Shown: piece after piece, positions 1-6,336 of the stretch
Numbering within the stretch: position 1 is the stretch's first letter
Layout of the letters: every line of letters begins with the position of its first letter
Assembly: GCA_028869035.1 (NCBI GenBank)
Contig: JAGWTL010000080.1
Coordinates: 1-10,487, forward strand
DNA from: Burkholderiales bacterium
GTDB lineage: Bacteria; Pseudomonadota; Gammaproteobacteria; Burkholderiales; Burkholderiaceae_C
DNA length: 10,487 nucleotides
Direction: 5' to 3'
Notes under the pieces: model-generated
What the model was told of the DNA's origin: nothing
Databases searched by the model: none
Seen by the model: only the letters and a program-made list of their open reading frames with translations
Program-made: the position numbers and the translations under genes

Positions 1-335
1 GACAGGTTCTTCATGAACATGATCTGGTTGACCATCACCTGATCAGCCGGCATGGCCCAGTAGTTGTGGAAGATCACACCGGTGGCGATGGTGAACACGG
101 CCATCACCAGAGCCACGATACGCGTCTGGAAACCGGCGATCAGGGCCAGCGCGCCGCCGAACTCGACGATGACGGCAATCGCCGCACCCAGCTCAGGCAG
201 CGGCAACCCTTTGGAGGCGATGTAACCGGCCGTGCCGGCAAAGCCGCCAATCTTGCCGAAACCGGCAATCAGGAACAGCAGCGCCAGCAGGATGCGGGCA
301 ATCAGGGCCAGGGGGTTTTGGTATTGCTGAAACAT
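1..335 (-). CDS. DoxX family membrane protein (C-terminus beyond window)
   Basis: A small inner-membrane protein of the DoxX/DoxD-like family; its biochemical role is not settled, and members are often linked to redox or stress functions. The first 111 residues are visible. They begin MFQQYQNPLALIARILLALL and contain hydrophobic segments at about 10-30, 48-68 and 72-90. The first helix ends in the typical FLIAGFGKIGGF stretch, and the GFQTR turn lies between helices two and three. A fourth helix is expected in the missing part. The start is fixed by an AGGAG ribosome site about six bases upstream. The gene lies only 35 bp after the pirin stop on the same strand, so the two probably share a transcript. 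Family call is confident; substrate or partner is not known. Confidence 0.85.
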   Translation of the reverse strand, partial: MFQQYQNPLALIARILLALLFLIAGFGKIGGFAGTAGYIASKGLPLPELGAAIAVIVEFGGALALIAGFQTRIVALVMAVFTIATGVIFHNYWAMPADQVMVNQIMFMKNL

Positions 336-370
336 GGGTACTCCTTGAAAGGTTGTAGGGAATCTGAAAC

Positions 371-1072
371 TCAGGCACTCAGGTCAAAGACCAGCACTTC
401 GGCGTTTTTGCCTGCTCTCAACGCCAATTGCTTCTCCTGGTCGATCAGGGCCGCATCCCCGGCGGCCAGGGGCTGGCCATTGACTTCCAGTTCGCCCCGA
501 ACCAGGTGCACATAGCTCTTGCGCGCGGGGTCCAGCGGCAGTGTGGCAGATTCGTCGCCATCGAACAAACCGGCGTACAGCCGCGCGTCGGCATGCAGCA
601 ACACCGAGCCGTCAGCGCCGTCAGGCGAGGCCACCAGGCGCAGCGCACCGCGTTTTTCGGGCGTGGCAAAGGTTTTCTGTTCGTAGCTGGCCGGGATGCC
701 TGTCACATTGGGCTGGATCCAGATCTGGAAGAAGTGCGTGGTGTCCTTCGGCGCGTGGTTGTACTCGCTGTGCATCACGCCGTTGCCGGCGCTCATGCGC
801 TGCACATCACCGGGCGGGATGGCACGGCCGTTGCCCATATTGTCCTTGTGCGCGAGTTCACCCGAAAGCACGTAGCTGATGATCTCCATGTCGCGGTGCC
901 CGTGCGTGCCGAAGCCGGTGCCCGGGGCGATACGGTCCTCGTTGATCACGCGCAGATTGCCCCAACCCATGTGCTGGGGATCGTAATAGCCGGCAAAGGA
1001 AAAACTGTGGAAGGACTTGAGCCAGCCGTGATCGGCGTAGCCGCGGTCCTGTGATTTGCGGAGAGTCAGCAT
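371..1072 (-). CDS. Pirin family protein (YhhW-like bicupin)
   Basis: A 233-residue pirin-family protein, a cytoplasmic bicupin. Some bacterial members (E. coli YhhW) show quercetin 2,3-dioxygenase activity in vitro, but the natural substrate is usually unknown. The N-terminal cupin carries the full metal site: H57 and H59 in GTHGHRDMEI, then H101 and E103 in GVMHSEYNH, matching the three-histidine, one-glutamate iron ligands of pirins. The signature HSFSFAGYYDP is at about 22-32. The second cupin (about 140-233) lacks an obvious metal set, as is normal. An AGGAG site lies eight bases before the ATG. The gene is divergent from a LysR regulator and upstream of doxX, so inducible control by that regulator is a reasonable inference. 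Confidence 0.93.
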   Translation of the reverse strand: MLTLRKSQDRGYADHGWLKSFHSFSFAGYYDPQHMGWGNLRVINEDRIAPGTGFGTHGHRDMEIISYVLSGELAHKDNMGNGRAIPPGDVQRMSAGNGVMHSEYNHAPKDTTHFFQIWIQPNVTGIPASYEQKTFATPEKRGALRLVASPDGADGSVLLHADARLYAGLFDGDESATLPLDPARKSYVHLVRGELEVNGQPLAAGDAALIDQEKQLALRAGKNAEVLVFDLSA

Positions 1073-1098
1073 GGTGTGCGCTCCTGGTTCAAGAAACT

Positions 1099-1116
1099 GT
1101 TCACGATGGGGTGAAC
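1099..1116. promoter_or_regulatory. Perfect 6-6-6 inverted repeat in the pirin promoter region
   Basis: GTTCAC, six spacer bases, then GTGAAC form a perfect inverted repeat 27-44 bases before the pirin ATG. On the minus strand a -10-like TAAAGT (1120 down to 1115) overlaps one arm, which would put the pirin transcription start near 1108, inside the repeat. A protein bound here would therefore contact the core promoter. The repeat is seen directly; its role as an operator is inferred. Confidence 0.5.
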
Positions 1117-1164
1117 TTTAGACGCCGCCTGCGGTTTTGCAGTCCATGTGCTTTGATGGCATCA

Positions 1165-1179
1165 TTCAAATGATTTGAA
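1165..1179. promoter_or_regulatory. LysR-type box (T-N11-A palindrome)
   Basis: TTCAAATGATTTGAA is a perfect 15-base palindrome with a three-base centre and fits the T-N11-A consensus of LysR-type recognition sites (T1166, A1178). Its centre, 1172, would be about 64 bases upstream of the pirin start inferred near 1108, the usual position of the high-affinity LysR site. It also lies 17-31 bases before the regulator's own ATG, where binding would give autorepression. A weak promoter for the regulator (TTGATG at 1153-1158, TGAAAT at 1176-1181, 17-base spacer) overlaps it. The motif is direct; the regulation is inferred. Confidence 0.6.
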
Positions 1180-1195
1180 ATAAAATAGCCCCAGC

Positions 1196-2137
1196 ATGCA
1201 AACCGCCCGCGATGTCCTGACCCCCGACGCGCTCGCCATGCTGCAGGCCATCGAAGGCGCCGGCAGCTTTGCCGCCGCCGCGCGTCAACTGGGCGTGGTG
1301 CCCAGCGCCCTCACCTACCGCGTGCGCCAGATCGAGGACGCGCTGGACGTGCTGCTCTATGACCGCAGCTCGCGCCAGGCCAGGCTCACCGCCGCCGGCG
1401 CCGAGCTGCTGCGCGAAGGCCAGCGCCTGCTGACCGAGATCGACGCCGTGGCCAACCGGGTCAAACGCGTGGCCACGGGCTGGGAATCGCAGTTCACGGT
1501 GGCGCTGGACGGCATCGTCAACCGCACCACGGTGATGGAGCTGTGCGAAAGTTTTTTCCAGCTGCAGTCGCCCACACGCCTGAAGCTGCGCGAGGAAACC
1601 CTTTCGGGCACGCTGGAGGCGCTGACCGCCGGCCAGGCCGACCTGGCCCTCGGCGTGGCCCTGGAGCCCACCACCAGCGCCGGCGTGCATGGCAAGGCCA
1701 TGGGCATGGTGACCTTCATCTACGTCGTGGCGCCGCACCACCCGCTGGCCGCCGCGCCCGAACCCCTGGGCGACGAACTGCTGCTGCGGCATCGCGCGGT
1801 GGCGGTGGCCGATTCCGTGCAACGCGGCGGCGGCGTGACCATCGGCCTGCTGGCCGGGCAGGACGTCTTCACCGTGGCCAGCATGCAGGCCAAGCTCGAC
1901 GCCCAGCTGCGCGGCCTGGGCGGCGGCTTCGTGCCCGAATGCCTGGCGCGCCCGCACCTCGAGGCCGGCCGCCTGGTGGTGAAAAAGACCGAGCGCCCGC
2001 CGCGCGTCATACGGGTGAGCTACGCCTGGCGCGGCGGCAGCAAGAGCAGCCAGGGCCGTGCCCTGCAATGGTGGCTCAAGCAGCTGGAAAGTCCTGCGAC
2101 CCGAAGCGCATTGCTGGGTCCGGTACAGTGGAAGTGA
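1196..2137 (+). CDS. LysR-family transcriptional regulator
   Basis: A 313-residue LysR-type regulator of standard length. The N-terminal winged helix-turn-helix covers about residues 8-67 (LTPDALAMLQAIEGAGSFAA, then LGVVPSALTYRVRQIEDAL and LYDRSSRQARLTAAGAELL). A linker helix follows, then the two-lobed effector-binding domain (about 95-300). The start is the only ATG that leaves the helix-turn-helix at the usual distance. No clear Shine-Dalgarno precedes it, and the predicted leader is very short. It is divergent from the pirin-doxX pair across a 123-bp gap holding a LysR box, so it probably controls that pair and itself. The inducer is not predictable from sequence. The downstream oxidoreductase starts 43 bp after the stop and may be co-transcribed. 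Confidence 0.93.
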   Translation: MQTARDVLTPDALAMLQAIEGAGSFAAAARQLGVVPSALTYRVRQIEDALDVLLYDRSSRQARLTAAGAELLREGQRLLTEIDAVANRVKRVATGWESQFTVALDGIVNRTTVMELCESFFQLQSPTRLKLREETLSGTLEALTAGQADLALGVALEPTTSAGVHGKAMGMVTFIYVVAPHHPLAAAPEPLGDELLLRHRAVAVADSVQRGGGVTIGLLAGQDVFTVASMQAKLDAQLRGLGGGFVPECLARPHLEAGRLVVKKTERPPRVIRVSYAWRGGSKSSQGRALQWWLKQLESPATRSALLGPVQWK

Positions 2138-2167
2138 CGCTGCCAAGAAAACCAGACACACAAGAAC

Positions 2168-2171
2168 GGAG
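2168..2171 (+). promoter_or_regulatory. Ribosome binding site deciding the oxidoreductase start
   Basis: GGAG lies nine bases before the ATG at 2181. It supports that start over an in-frame ATG at 2058, which would overlap the LysR gene by 80 bases and add about 41 residues ahead of the FAD-binding fold. Confidence 0.65.
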
Positions 2172-2180
2172 ACTGCTGAC

Positions 2181-3224
2181 ATGAAATCCGCGCAACACTA
2201 CGCCGTCATCGGCGCCGGCATGGCCGGCGTGGCCTGCGCCCGCACCCTGGTGCAGGCCGGCCACAAGGTCACGCTGTTCGAGAAAAGCCGCGGTGCGGGC
2301 GGCCGCATGGCCACGCGCGACACCGAGTTCGGCAGCTTCGACCACGGCACCCAGTACTTCACGGTGCGCAACCCCCTGTTCGCCCGCGCGCTGGAAACCG
2401 TGCCCGGCCTGTGCCGGCCCTGGAGCGCCAACGCCGTGCGCGTGCTCGACCCCCTGGGCCGTGTCGTGGCCGCCCCGCTGCCGACACGCGAGCAGCACTG
2501 GGTGGCCGCCCCCGGCATGAATGCGCTGGTGCGCCGCTGGGCCCAGCCCCTGCTGGACGCCGGCGCCGTGGAGCTGCAGACCCGCGTGGTCAAGATCGAG
2601 CGTGATGCGCTCAACGAGCGCCGCTGGCAACTGCAGACCGAAGGCCTGGACGACAGCCGCCATGTGCACTCCGGCTTCGACGGCGTGCTGCTGGCCATGC
2701 CCAGCGTGCAGGCCCACGAACTGCTGCGGCATTCGAAGCAGGCGCCGACCCTGGCCGAGCGCATCGCGGGCGTCCAGGTCGCCCCCTGCTGGACGCTGAT
2801 GGTGGCCTTTCCGCAGGCCATGCAACCCGGCATGTCCGCACTCGGGCCCCAGTGGAATGCGGCGCGCAGCACGCACCACCGCATCGCCTGGCTGGCGCGT
2901 GAATCGAGCAAACCGCAGCGCGGCCCGGTTGAACGCTGGACCGTGCAGGCCAGCCCGGCCTGGTCGCAGGAGCACCTCAACGACGACGCCGATCGCGTGC
3001 AGTCCAAGCTGCTCAAGGCCTTTGCCGAAGTGACCGGCATCCGCGCCGAACCCAGCTACGCCACCGTGCACCGCTGGCACTACGCGCAGACCCTCGAAGC
3101 GCTGAACCAGAGCCATCTGTGGGAGCCGGCCTCGCGCATCGGCGTCTGCGGCGACTGGTGCCTGGGTCACCGCGTCGAGGATGCTTTCATCTCCGGACTG
3201 GAACTGGCGCTGAAAGTCTGCTGA
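2181..3224 (+). CDS. FAD-dependent oxidoreductase, renalase/amine-oxidase-like
   Basis: A 347-residue flavoprotein of the NAD(P)/FAD-dependent oxidoreductase group that includes renalase-like proteins. The N-terminus has a Rossmann dinucleotide fold: GAGMAG at 11-16, a ribose-binding glutamate at about 34 (VTLFEKS), and the GAGGRMATR motif at about 38-46. FDHGTQYFT near 53-61 is typical of this family. Near the C-terminus IGVCGDWCLGHRVEDAFISG is the second FAD-binding motif (GD...VEDAF.SG). There is no signal peptide or membrane segment, so it should be cytoplasmic. The substrate is unknown; bacterial renalases oxidise off-pathway dihydronicotinamides, but specificity cannot be read here. It follows the LysR gene by 43 bp and may be linked to it. 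Confidence 0.85.
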   Translation: MKSAQHYAVIGAGMAGVACARTLVQAGHKVTLFEKSRGAGGRMATRDTEFGSFDHGTQYFTVRNPLFARALETVPGLCRPWSANAVRVLDPLGRVVAAPLPTREQHWVAAPGMNALVRRWAQPLLDAGAVELQTRVVKIERDALNERRWQLQTEGLDDSRHVHSGFDGVLLAMPSVQAHELLRHSKQAPTLAERIAGVQVAPCWTLMVAFPQAMQPGMSALGPQWNAARSTHHRIAWLARESSKPQRGPVERWTVQASPAWSQEHLNDDADRVQSKLLKAFAEVTGIRAEPSYATVHRWHYAQTLEALNQSHLWEPASRIGVCGDWCLGHRVEDAFISGLELALKVC

Positions 3225-3323
3225 ATCCGTTCGGACCGAGCCTGTCGAAGTCCCGCCGCAGATCGGCTGAGCGTTTCGCCCCGTCGACAAGCCCAGGACA
3301 GGCCAAGCTCAACGCGAACGGAT
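3225..3323. repeat. Palindromic intergenic repeat upstream of gluQ
   Basis: The 99-bp stretch begins directly after the oxidoreductase stop codon. Its outer ends are a perfect 9-base inverted repeat, ATCCGTTCG (3225-3233) and CGAACGGAT (3315-3323), and a GAGC/GCTC pair continues each arm. Inside are GCCTGTCGAAG near the left and GTCGACAAGCCCAGGACAGG near the right. These modules recall a GTTCG...CTGTCGAAG type of dispersed intergenic repeat that I remember from Burkholderiales genomes; this recollection was not checked. It could act as a transcript-end hairpin for the oxidoreductase. It lies so close to gluQ that the earliest gluQ ATG falls in its right arm. Confidence 0.6.
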
Positions 3324-3333
3324 GCATGCCGTC

Positions 3334-4236
3334 ATGCCTCTTTTGCACACCGTGACTGAGTACATCGGCCGCTTCGCGCCCTCACCCACCGGCCCGCTGC
3401 ACGCCGGTTCGCTGGTGGCGGCGCTGGCGAGCTGGCTCGATGCGCGCGCCCACGGCGGGCGCTGGCTGGTGCGCATCGAGGATGTGGACCTGCCGCGCTG
3501 CATCCCCGGGGCCGACCTGACCATGCTGCGGCAGCTTGCCGACTGCGGGCTGCACCCCGACGAACCACCGACCTGCCAGTCGCAACGCAGCGCGCTTTAT
3601 CAGCAAACCCTCGACAACCTGGCCACACGCGGCCTGGCCTATCCCTGCGCCTGTTCACGCAGGGACATCGAGAACGAACTGTCGCGCCTGGGGCGTGAGA
3701 AGCCCCGCCACGGCGAGCGGGTCTACCCCGGCAGCTGCCGTCACGGCCTGCAGGGCAGGCCGGCGCGAGCCTGGCGCCTGCGTGTGAACGCCGGCGCCCT
3801 GCCCTGGACCGACCGCCGACTGGGCCCGCAGGCGCAGGACGTGGAAACCGAGGTGGGCGATTTCGTGCTCAAGCGCGCCGACGGCTGCTTTGCCTACCAG
3901 CTGGCCGTGGTGGTGGACGATGGGGCCCAGGGCATCACGCACATCGTGCGCGGCGCAGACCTGAGCGACAACACCGCACGGCAGATCCTGCTGCAAGGCG
4001 CCCTGGGCCTGCCCACCCCGGCTTACCTGCACACCGCGCTGGTGCTGGGCGCGAACGGCGAGAAACTCAGCAAGCAGAACGGTGCGCAGGCGCTGGACAC
4101 GCGGAACCCGCTGGCCGCGCTGAACGCGGCTGGCGCCGTGCTGGGCCTGCGGGTGACGGGCGCCAGTGTGGACGACTGGCTGGCTGCCGCGACGGCGCAA
4201 TGGGCCGCCACCTGGGGACCGCCGGGAAGAGCCTGA
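3334..4236 (+). CDS. gluQ: Glutamyl-Q tRNA(Asp) synthetase
   Basis: A truncated class I glutamyl-tRNA synthetase paralogue (YadB) that attaches glutamate to the queuosine base at position 34 of tRNA(Asp). It keeps the catalytic domain and lacks the anticodon-binding half, which fits about 300 residues. Visible motifs, counted from the start chosen here: IGRFAPSPTGPLHAGSL with the HIGH-like HAGS (about 23-26), a zinc site C105-A-C107 with Y131 and C135, and the KMSKS-like KLSKQN (about 244-249). Starts at 3322, 3334 or GTG 3352 are possible, and none has a strong ribosome site. I prefer 3334 because 3322 lies inside the flanking repeat. The final codons and stop fall in the left end of the downstream 270-bp element, and the product ends GPPGRA. 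Confidence 0.92.
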   Translation: MPLLHTVTEYIGRFAPSPTGPLHAGSLVAALASWLDARAHGGRWLVRIEDVDLPRCIPGADLTMLRQLADCGLHPDEPPTCQSQRSALYQQTLDNLATRGLAYPCACSRRDIENELSRLGREKPRHGERVYPGSCRHGLQGRPARAWRLRVNAGALPWTDRRLGPQAQDVETEVGDFVLKRADGCFAYQLAVVVDDGAQGITHIVRGADLSDNTARQILLQGALGLPTPAYLHTALVLGANGEKLSKQNGAQALDTRNPLAALNAAGAVLGLRVTGASVDDWLAAATAQWAATWGPPGRA

Positions 4237-4497
4237 TCACGGTCTCGCAGGGGTCGCGTTGGGGTGCAATCGGGATGAGTTGGCCGCCAAGATCACGCCG
4301 CATGGGCTCAAGCCCATGCAAGGGATTTGGTGGACAAATCGCCCGATTTCGCCCCAACCCGAAGGGCAAGCACCTTGCCGGGCGGTCTGCGGCGTTGCAA
4401 ACGCCTCGCCGGGCATGGGGCCCATCTTCGTTTTGCGCCTTGCATCCCATCCCGGCAAGATGCTTGCGCGGCCCCTGGGAGACCGTGATCAGGCTCT
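4228..4497. repeat. 270-bp cloverleaf element with 26-bp terminal inverted repeats
   Basis: The ends are inverted repeats of 26 bases with one mismatch, at 4228-4253 and 4472-4497; the outer core is GAGCCTGATCACGGTCTC. Inside are two further long inverted repeats. Arm 1 pairs 4258-4274 with 4342-4358 (15 of 17), continues imperfectly at 4280-4290 with 4327-4337, and is capped by a perfect 9-base stem, 4300-4308 with 4311-4319. Arm 2 pairs 4366-4382 with 4451-4467 (16 of 17, the odd pair being a G-U wobble in RNA). Only 4, 7 and 4 bases separate the three stems, so the whole element can fold as a three-way junction. I see no coding potential, and no target-site duplication is apparent. It resembles a MITE-like non-autonomous element or a structured RNA; its family is not recognised. 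Confidence 0.75.
4300..4319. repeat. Perfect 9-bp hairpin capping arm 1 of the element
   Basis: GCATGGGCT and AGCCCATGC are perfect inverted repeats separated by two bases, at the tip of the first internal arm. No T-run follows on either strand, so this is not a typical Rho-independent terminator by itself. Confidence 0.7.
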
Positions 4498-4502
4498 AAA
4501 AT
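4497..4502 (+). promoter_or_regulatory. Candidate -10 box for trmB at the element edge
   Basis: TAAAAT matches the sigma-70 -10 consensus in five of six places and starts on the last base of the right terminal repeat. The GTG start of trmB begins seven bases after it, about where transcription would start, so the message may have little or no leader. No good -35 hexamer is visible at 16-18 bases upstream. Confidence 0.4.
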
Positions 4503-4508
4503 CGGTCC

Positions 4509-5273
4509 GTGACCGATACCCCCAAGCCCCCCGAACAGGACGCAGCCGCGTCAACCCCGCCCAAAGACCGGCGCCGCCTGCCGCCGCCCGGCGTCGATTT
4601 CCCCAAGACCATCAAGAGTTTCGTCAAACGCGCCGGCCGCACCACCACGGGTCAGGCCAAGGCCTTCGAGCTCTATGGCCCGCGTTTTGTGTTGCCCTAC
4701 ACGGCCGCGCCGCTGGACCGCCTGGCTGCTTTCGGCGCCGAGGCCGCAAACCGCCCGCTGGTCCTGGAGATCGGCTTCGGCATGGGCGACGCCACGGCGC
4801 ACATCGCCGATCTGATGCGCGAGAAGAACTTCCTGGGCTGCGAGGTGCACGAACCCGGCGTCGGCGCCCTGCTCAAGCACATCGGCGAACGTGAACTCAC
4901 CAACCTGCGCATCCTGCAGCACGATGCCGTCGAGGTGCTGGACCACATGCTGCCCGAGCAGAGCCTGGACGGCGTGCACATCTTTTTCCCCGACCCCTGG
5001 CACAAGACCAAGCACCACAAGCGCCGCCTCTTGCAGGCGCCCCTGGTGGCCAAGCTGGCCGCGCGCCTCAAACCCGGGGGCTACCTGCACTGCGCCACCG
5101 ACTGGGAACCCTATGCCCGGCAGATGCTGGAAGTGCTGGGCGCCGAGCCGCTGCTGAAGAACAGCGCCGAGGCTTATGCCCCCAAGCCCGAATACCGCCC
5201 CCTGACCAAGTTCGAGAAACGCGGCCTGCGCCTGGGCCACGGCGTCTGGGATCTGGTTTTCACACGCATCTGA
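4509..5273 (+). CDS. trmB: tRNA (guanine-N7-)-methyltransferase TrmB
   Basis: A 254-residue class I SAM-dependent methyltransferase that makes m7G46 in the tRNA variable loop. The SAM loop EIGFGMGD is at about 87-94, and the acidic strand end EVHEPGVG is at 112-119. The family signature FFPDPWHKTKHHKRRL (159-174) supplies the catalytic and tRNA-contacting residues. TDWEPYA is at 197-203 and the closing motif TKFEKRGLRLGHGVWDLVF at 233-251. The N-terminal 30 residues are Pro/Ala-rich and probably disordered. The start is a GTG with no Shine-Dalgarno sequence, very close to a candidate -10 box. The pseudouridine synthase begins six bases after its stop, suggesting a two-gene operon of RNA-modification enzymes. 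Confidence 0.96.
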   Translation: MTDTPKPPEQDAAASTPPKDRRRLPPPGVDFPKTIKSFVKRAGRTTTGQAKAFELYGPRFVLPYTAAPLDRLAAFGAEAANRPLVLEIGFGMGDATAHIADLMREKNFLGCEVHEPGVGALLKHIGERELTNLRILQHDAVEVLDHMLPEQSLDGVHIFFPDPWHKTKHHKRRLLQAPLVAKLAARLKPGGYLHCATDWEPYARQMLEVLGAEPLLKNSAEAYAPKPEYRPLTKFEKRGLRLGHGVWDLVFTRI

Positions 5274-5279
5274 TCCGTC

Positions 5280-6197
5280 ATGAGCCGCCCGCCGCATCGC
5301 CACAAGCCGCCGATGCGCGACGGTGTCAGCGCCAGTTGCGTGGCCCTGCCACACGGTCCCTGGCTGCGGCTGATCGACTTCCTGGCCGAACGCCTGCCTG
5401 CCGTCAGCAGCGTGCAATGGATGCAGCGCATGGCCCAGGGTTGCGTACTCGATGAGCAAGGTACCCCGTTGCGGCCCGGCGCGCCCTTCCATCCCGGCAC
5501 CCGCGTCTATTACTACCGCGAACTCGAAACCGAGCCCCTCATCCCCTTCGAGGAAGCCATCCTCTACCAGGACGCGCACCTGCTGGTCGCCGACAAGCCG
5601 CACTTCCTGCCCGTCACGCCCACCGGCCGTTACGTGCAGCAGACCCTGCTGGTGCGCCTCAAACGCCGCACCGGCATCGAGACCCTGAGCCCCATCCACC
5701 GCATCGACCGCGAGACCGCCGGCCTGGTGGTGTTCAGCGTGCGCGCGCAGGACCGCGGCGCCTACCAGGCCCTGTTTCGCGAGCAGCGCGTGGAAAAGGT
5801 CTATGAGGCCATCGCCCCCTTGCGGGCTGACCTGCCGCTGCCCCCCGTGTACCGCAGCCGTATCGTGGAAGATGAGTTTTTCTTTCGCCAGCGTGAGCTG
5901 GCCGGCGAGCCCAACAGCGAAACCCGTATCGAGCTGATCGAGCCCCTGGGTGCGTGGGCGCGCTACCGCCTGTACCCGCGCAGCGGCAAGACGCATCAAT
6001 TGCGGGTGCACATGAACGCGCTGGGCCGCCCCATCATGGGCGATCTGTTCTACCCGGAGGTCGTGCATGGCCCGGGCCCTATCGAGCACGATTTTGGCCG
6101 CCCCCTGCAACTGCTGGCGCGTGGCATCGCCTTCACCGACCCGGTCACCGGGCAGGCGCGCCACTTCGAAAGCCAACGCAAACTGACAAGCAGCTGA
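5280..6197 (+). CDS. RluA-family pseudouridine synthase
   Basis: A 305-residue RNA pseudouridine synthase of the RluA family, converting uridine to pseudouridine in rRNA or tRNA. The catalytic motif HRIDRETAG is at 140-148 with the nucleophilic D143. The conserved tyrosine is in KVYEAI (Y175), and the substrate-site motif GKTHQLRVHM is at 236-245. GDLFYPE near 254-260 is the usual later motif. The first 85 residues may be a degenerate S4-like region but do not show it clearly. Target site (23S rRNA position or tRNA) cannot be decided from sequence. The gene begins six bases after the trmB stop without a strong ribosome site, so translation is probably coupled. Confidence 0.92.
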   Translation: MSRPPHRHKPPMRDGVSASCVALPHGPWLRLIDFLAERLPAVSSVQWMQRMAQGCVLDEQGTPLRPGAPFHPGTRVYYYRELETEPLIPFEEAILYQDAHLLVADKPHFLPVTPTGRYVQQTLLVRLKRRTGIETLSPIHRIDRETAGLVVFSVRAQDRGAYQALFREQRVEKVYEAIAPLRADLPLPPVYRSRIVEDEFFFRQRELAGEPNSETRIELIEPLGAWARYRLYPRSGKTHQLRVHMNALGRPIMGDLFYPEVVHGPGPIEHDFGRPLQLLARGIAFTDPVTGQARHFESQRKLTSS

Positions 6198-6223
6198 CCA
6201 CAGGCTGACTCGCGTTTGCCCTC

Positions 6224-6229
6224 TAGAAT
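6224..6229 (+). promoter_or_regulatory. Candidate -10 box for the lactate permease
   Basis: TAGAAT in the context CTCTAGAATCCACGC lies 27 bases after the pseudouridine synthase stop. It matches the -10 consensus at five of six bases, but no convincing -35 hexamer sits 16-18 bases upstream. Transcription from here would give a leader of about 100 bases before the permease ATG. Confidence 0.4.
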
Positions 6230-6324
6230 CCACGCGCAGACGATGTGGCATATGGCGTGACTGCGCCCTGTCACTCGTTCAACTTTGCGGGCCGGACACC
6301 GGACGCATGCCCATCCACAGATCC

Positions 6325-6329
6325 AGGAG
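6325..6329 (+). promoter_or_regulatory. Ribosome binding site deciding the permease start
   Basis: AGGAG followed by an A-rich seven-base spacer leads into the ATG at 6337. It favours that start over an in-frame ATG at 6307, which has no such site and would add ten residues not typical of the family. Confidence 0.8.
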
Positions 6330-6336
6330 CAAAAAT

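Noticed and set aside
4228..4497. The element as a simple Rho-independent terminator for gluQ
   Set aside because: There is no T-run after any of its stems on the plus strand, and its size and terminal repeats far exceed a terminator.
4228..4497. A target-site duplication flanking the element
   Set aside because: The bases outside the ends (GGGA on the left, AAAATCGG on the right) do not match; if it inserted, the duplication is lost or none was made.
4166..4894. A plus-strand frame reading through the cloverleaf element
   Set aside because: It is a shifted frame of gluQ and trmB joined through the repeat; the translation is Arg/Pro-rich with no family features.
4551..6251. A 566-codon open frame on the minus strand opposite trmB and the pseudouridine synthase
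   Set aside because: It spans two recognised genes, has biased low-complexity composition and no recognisable domain.
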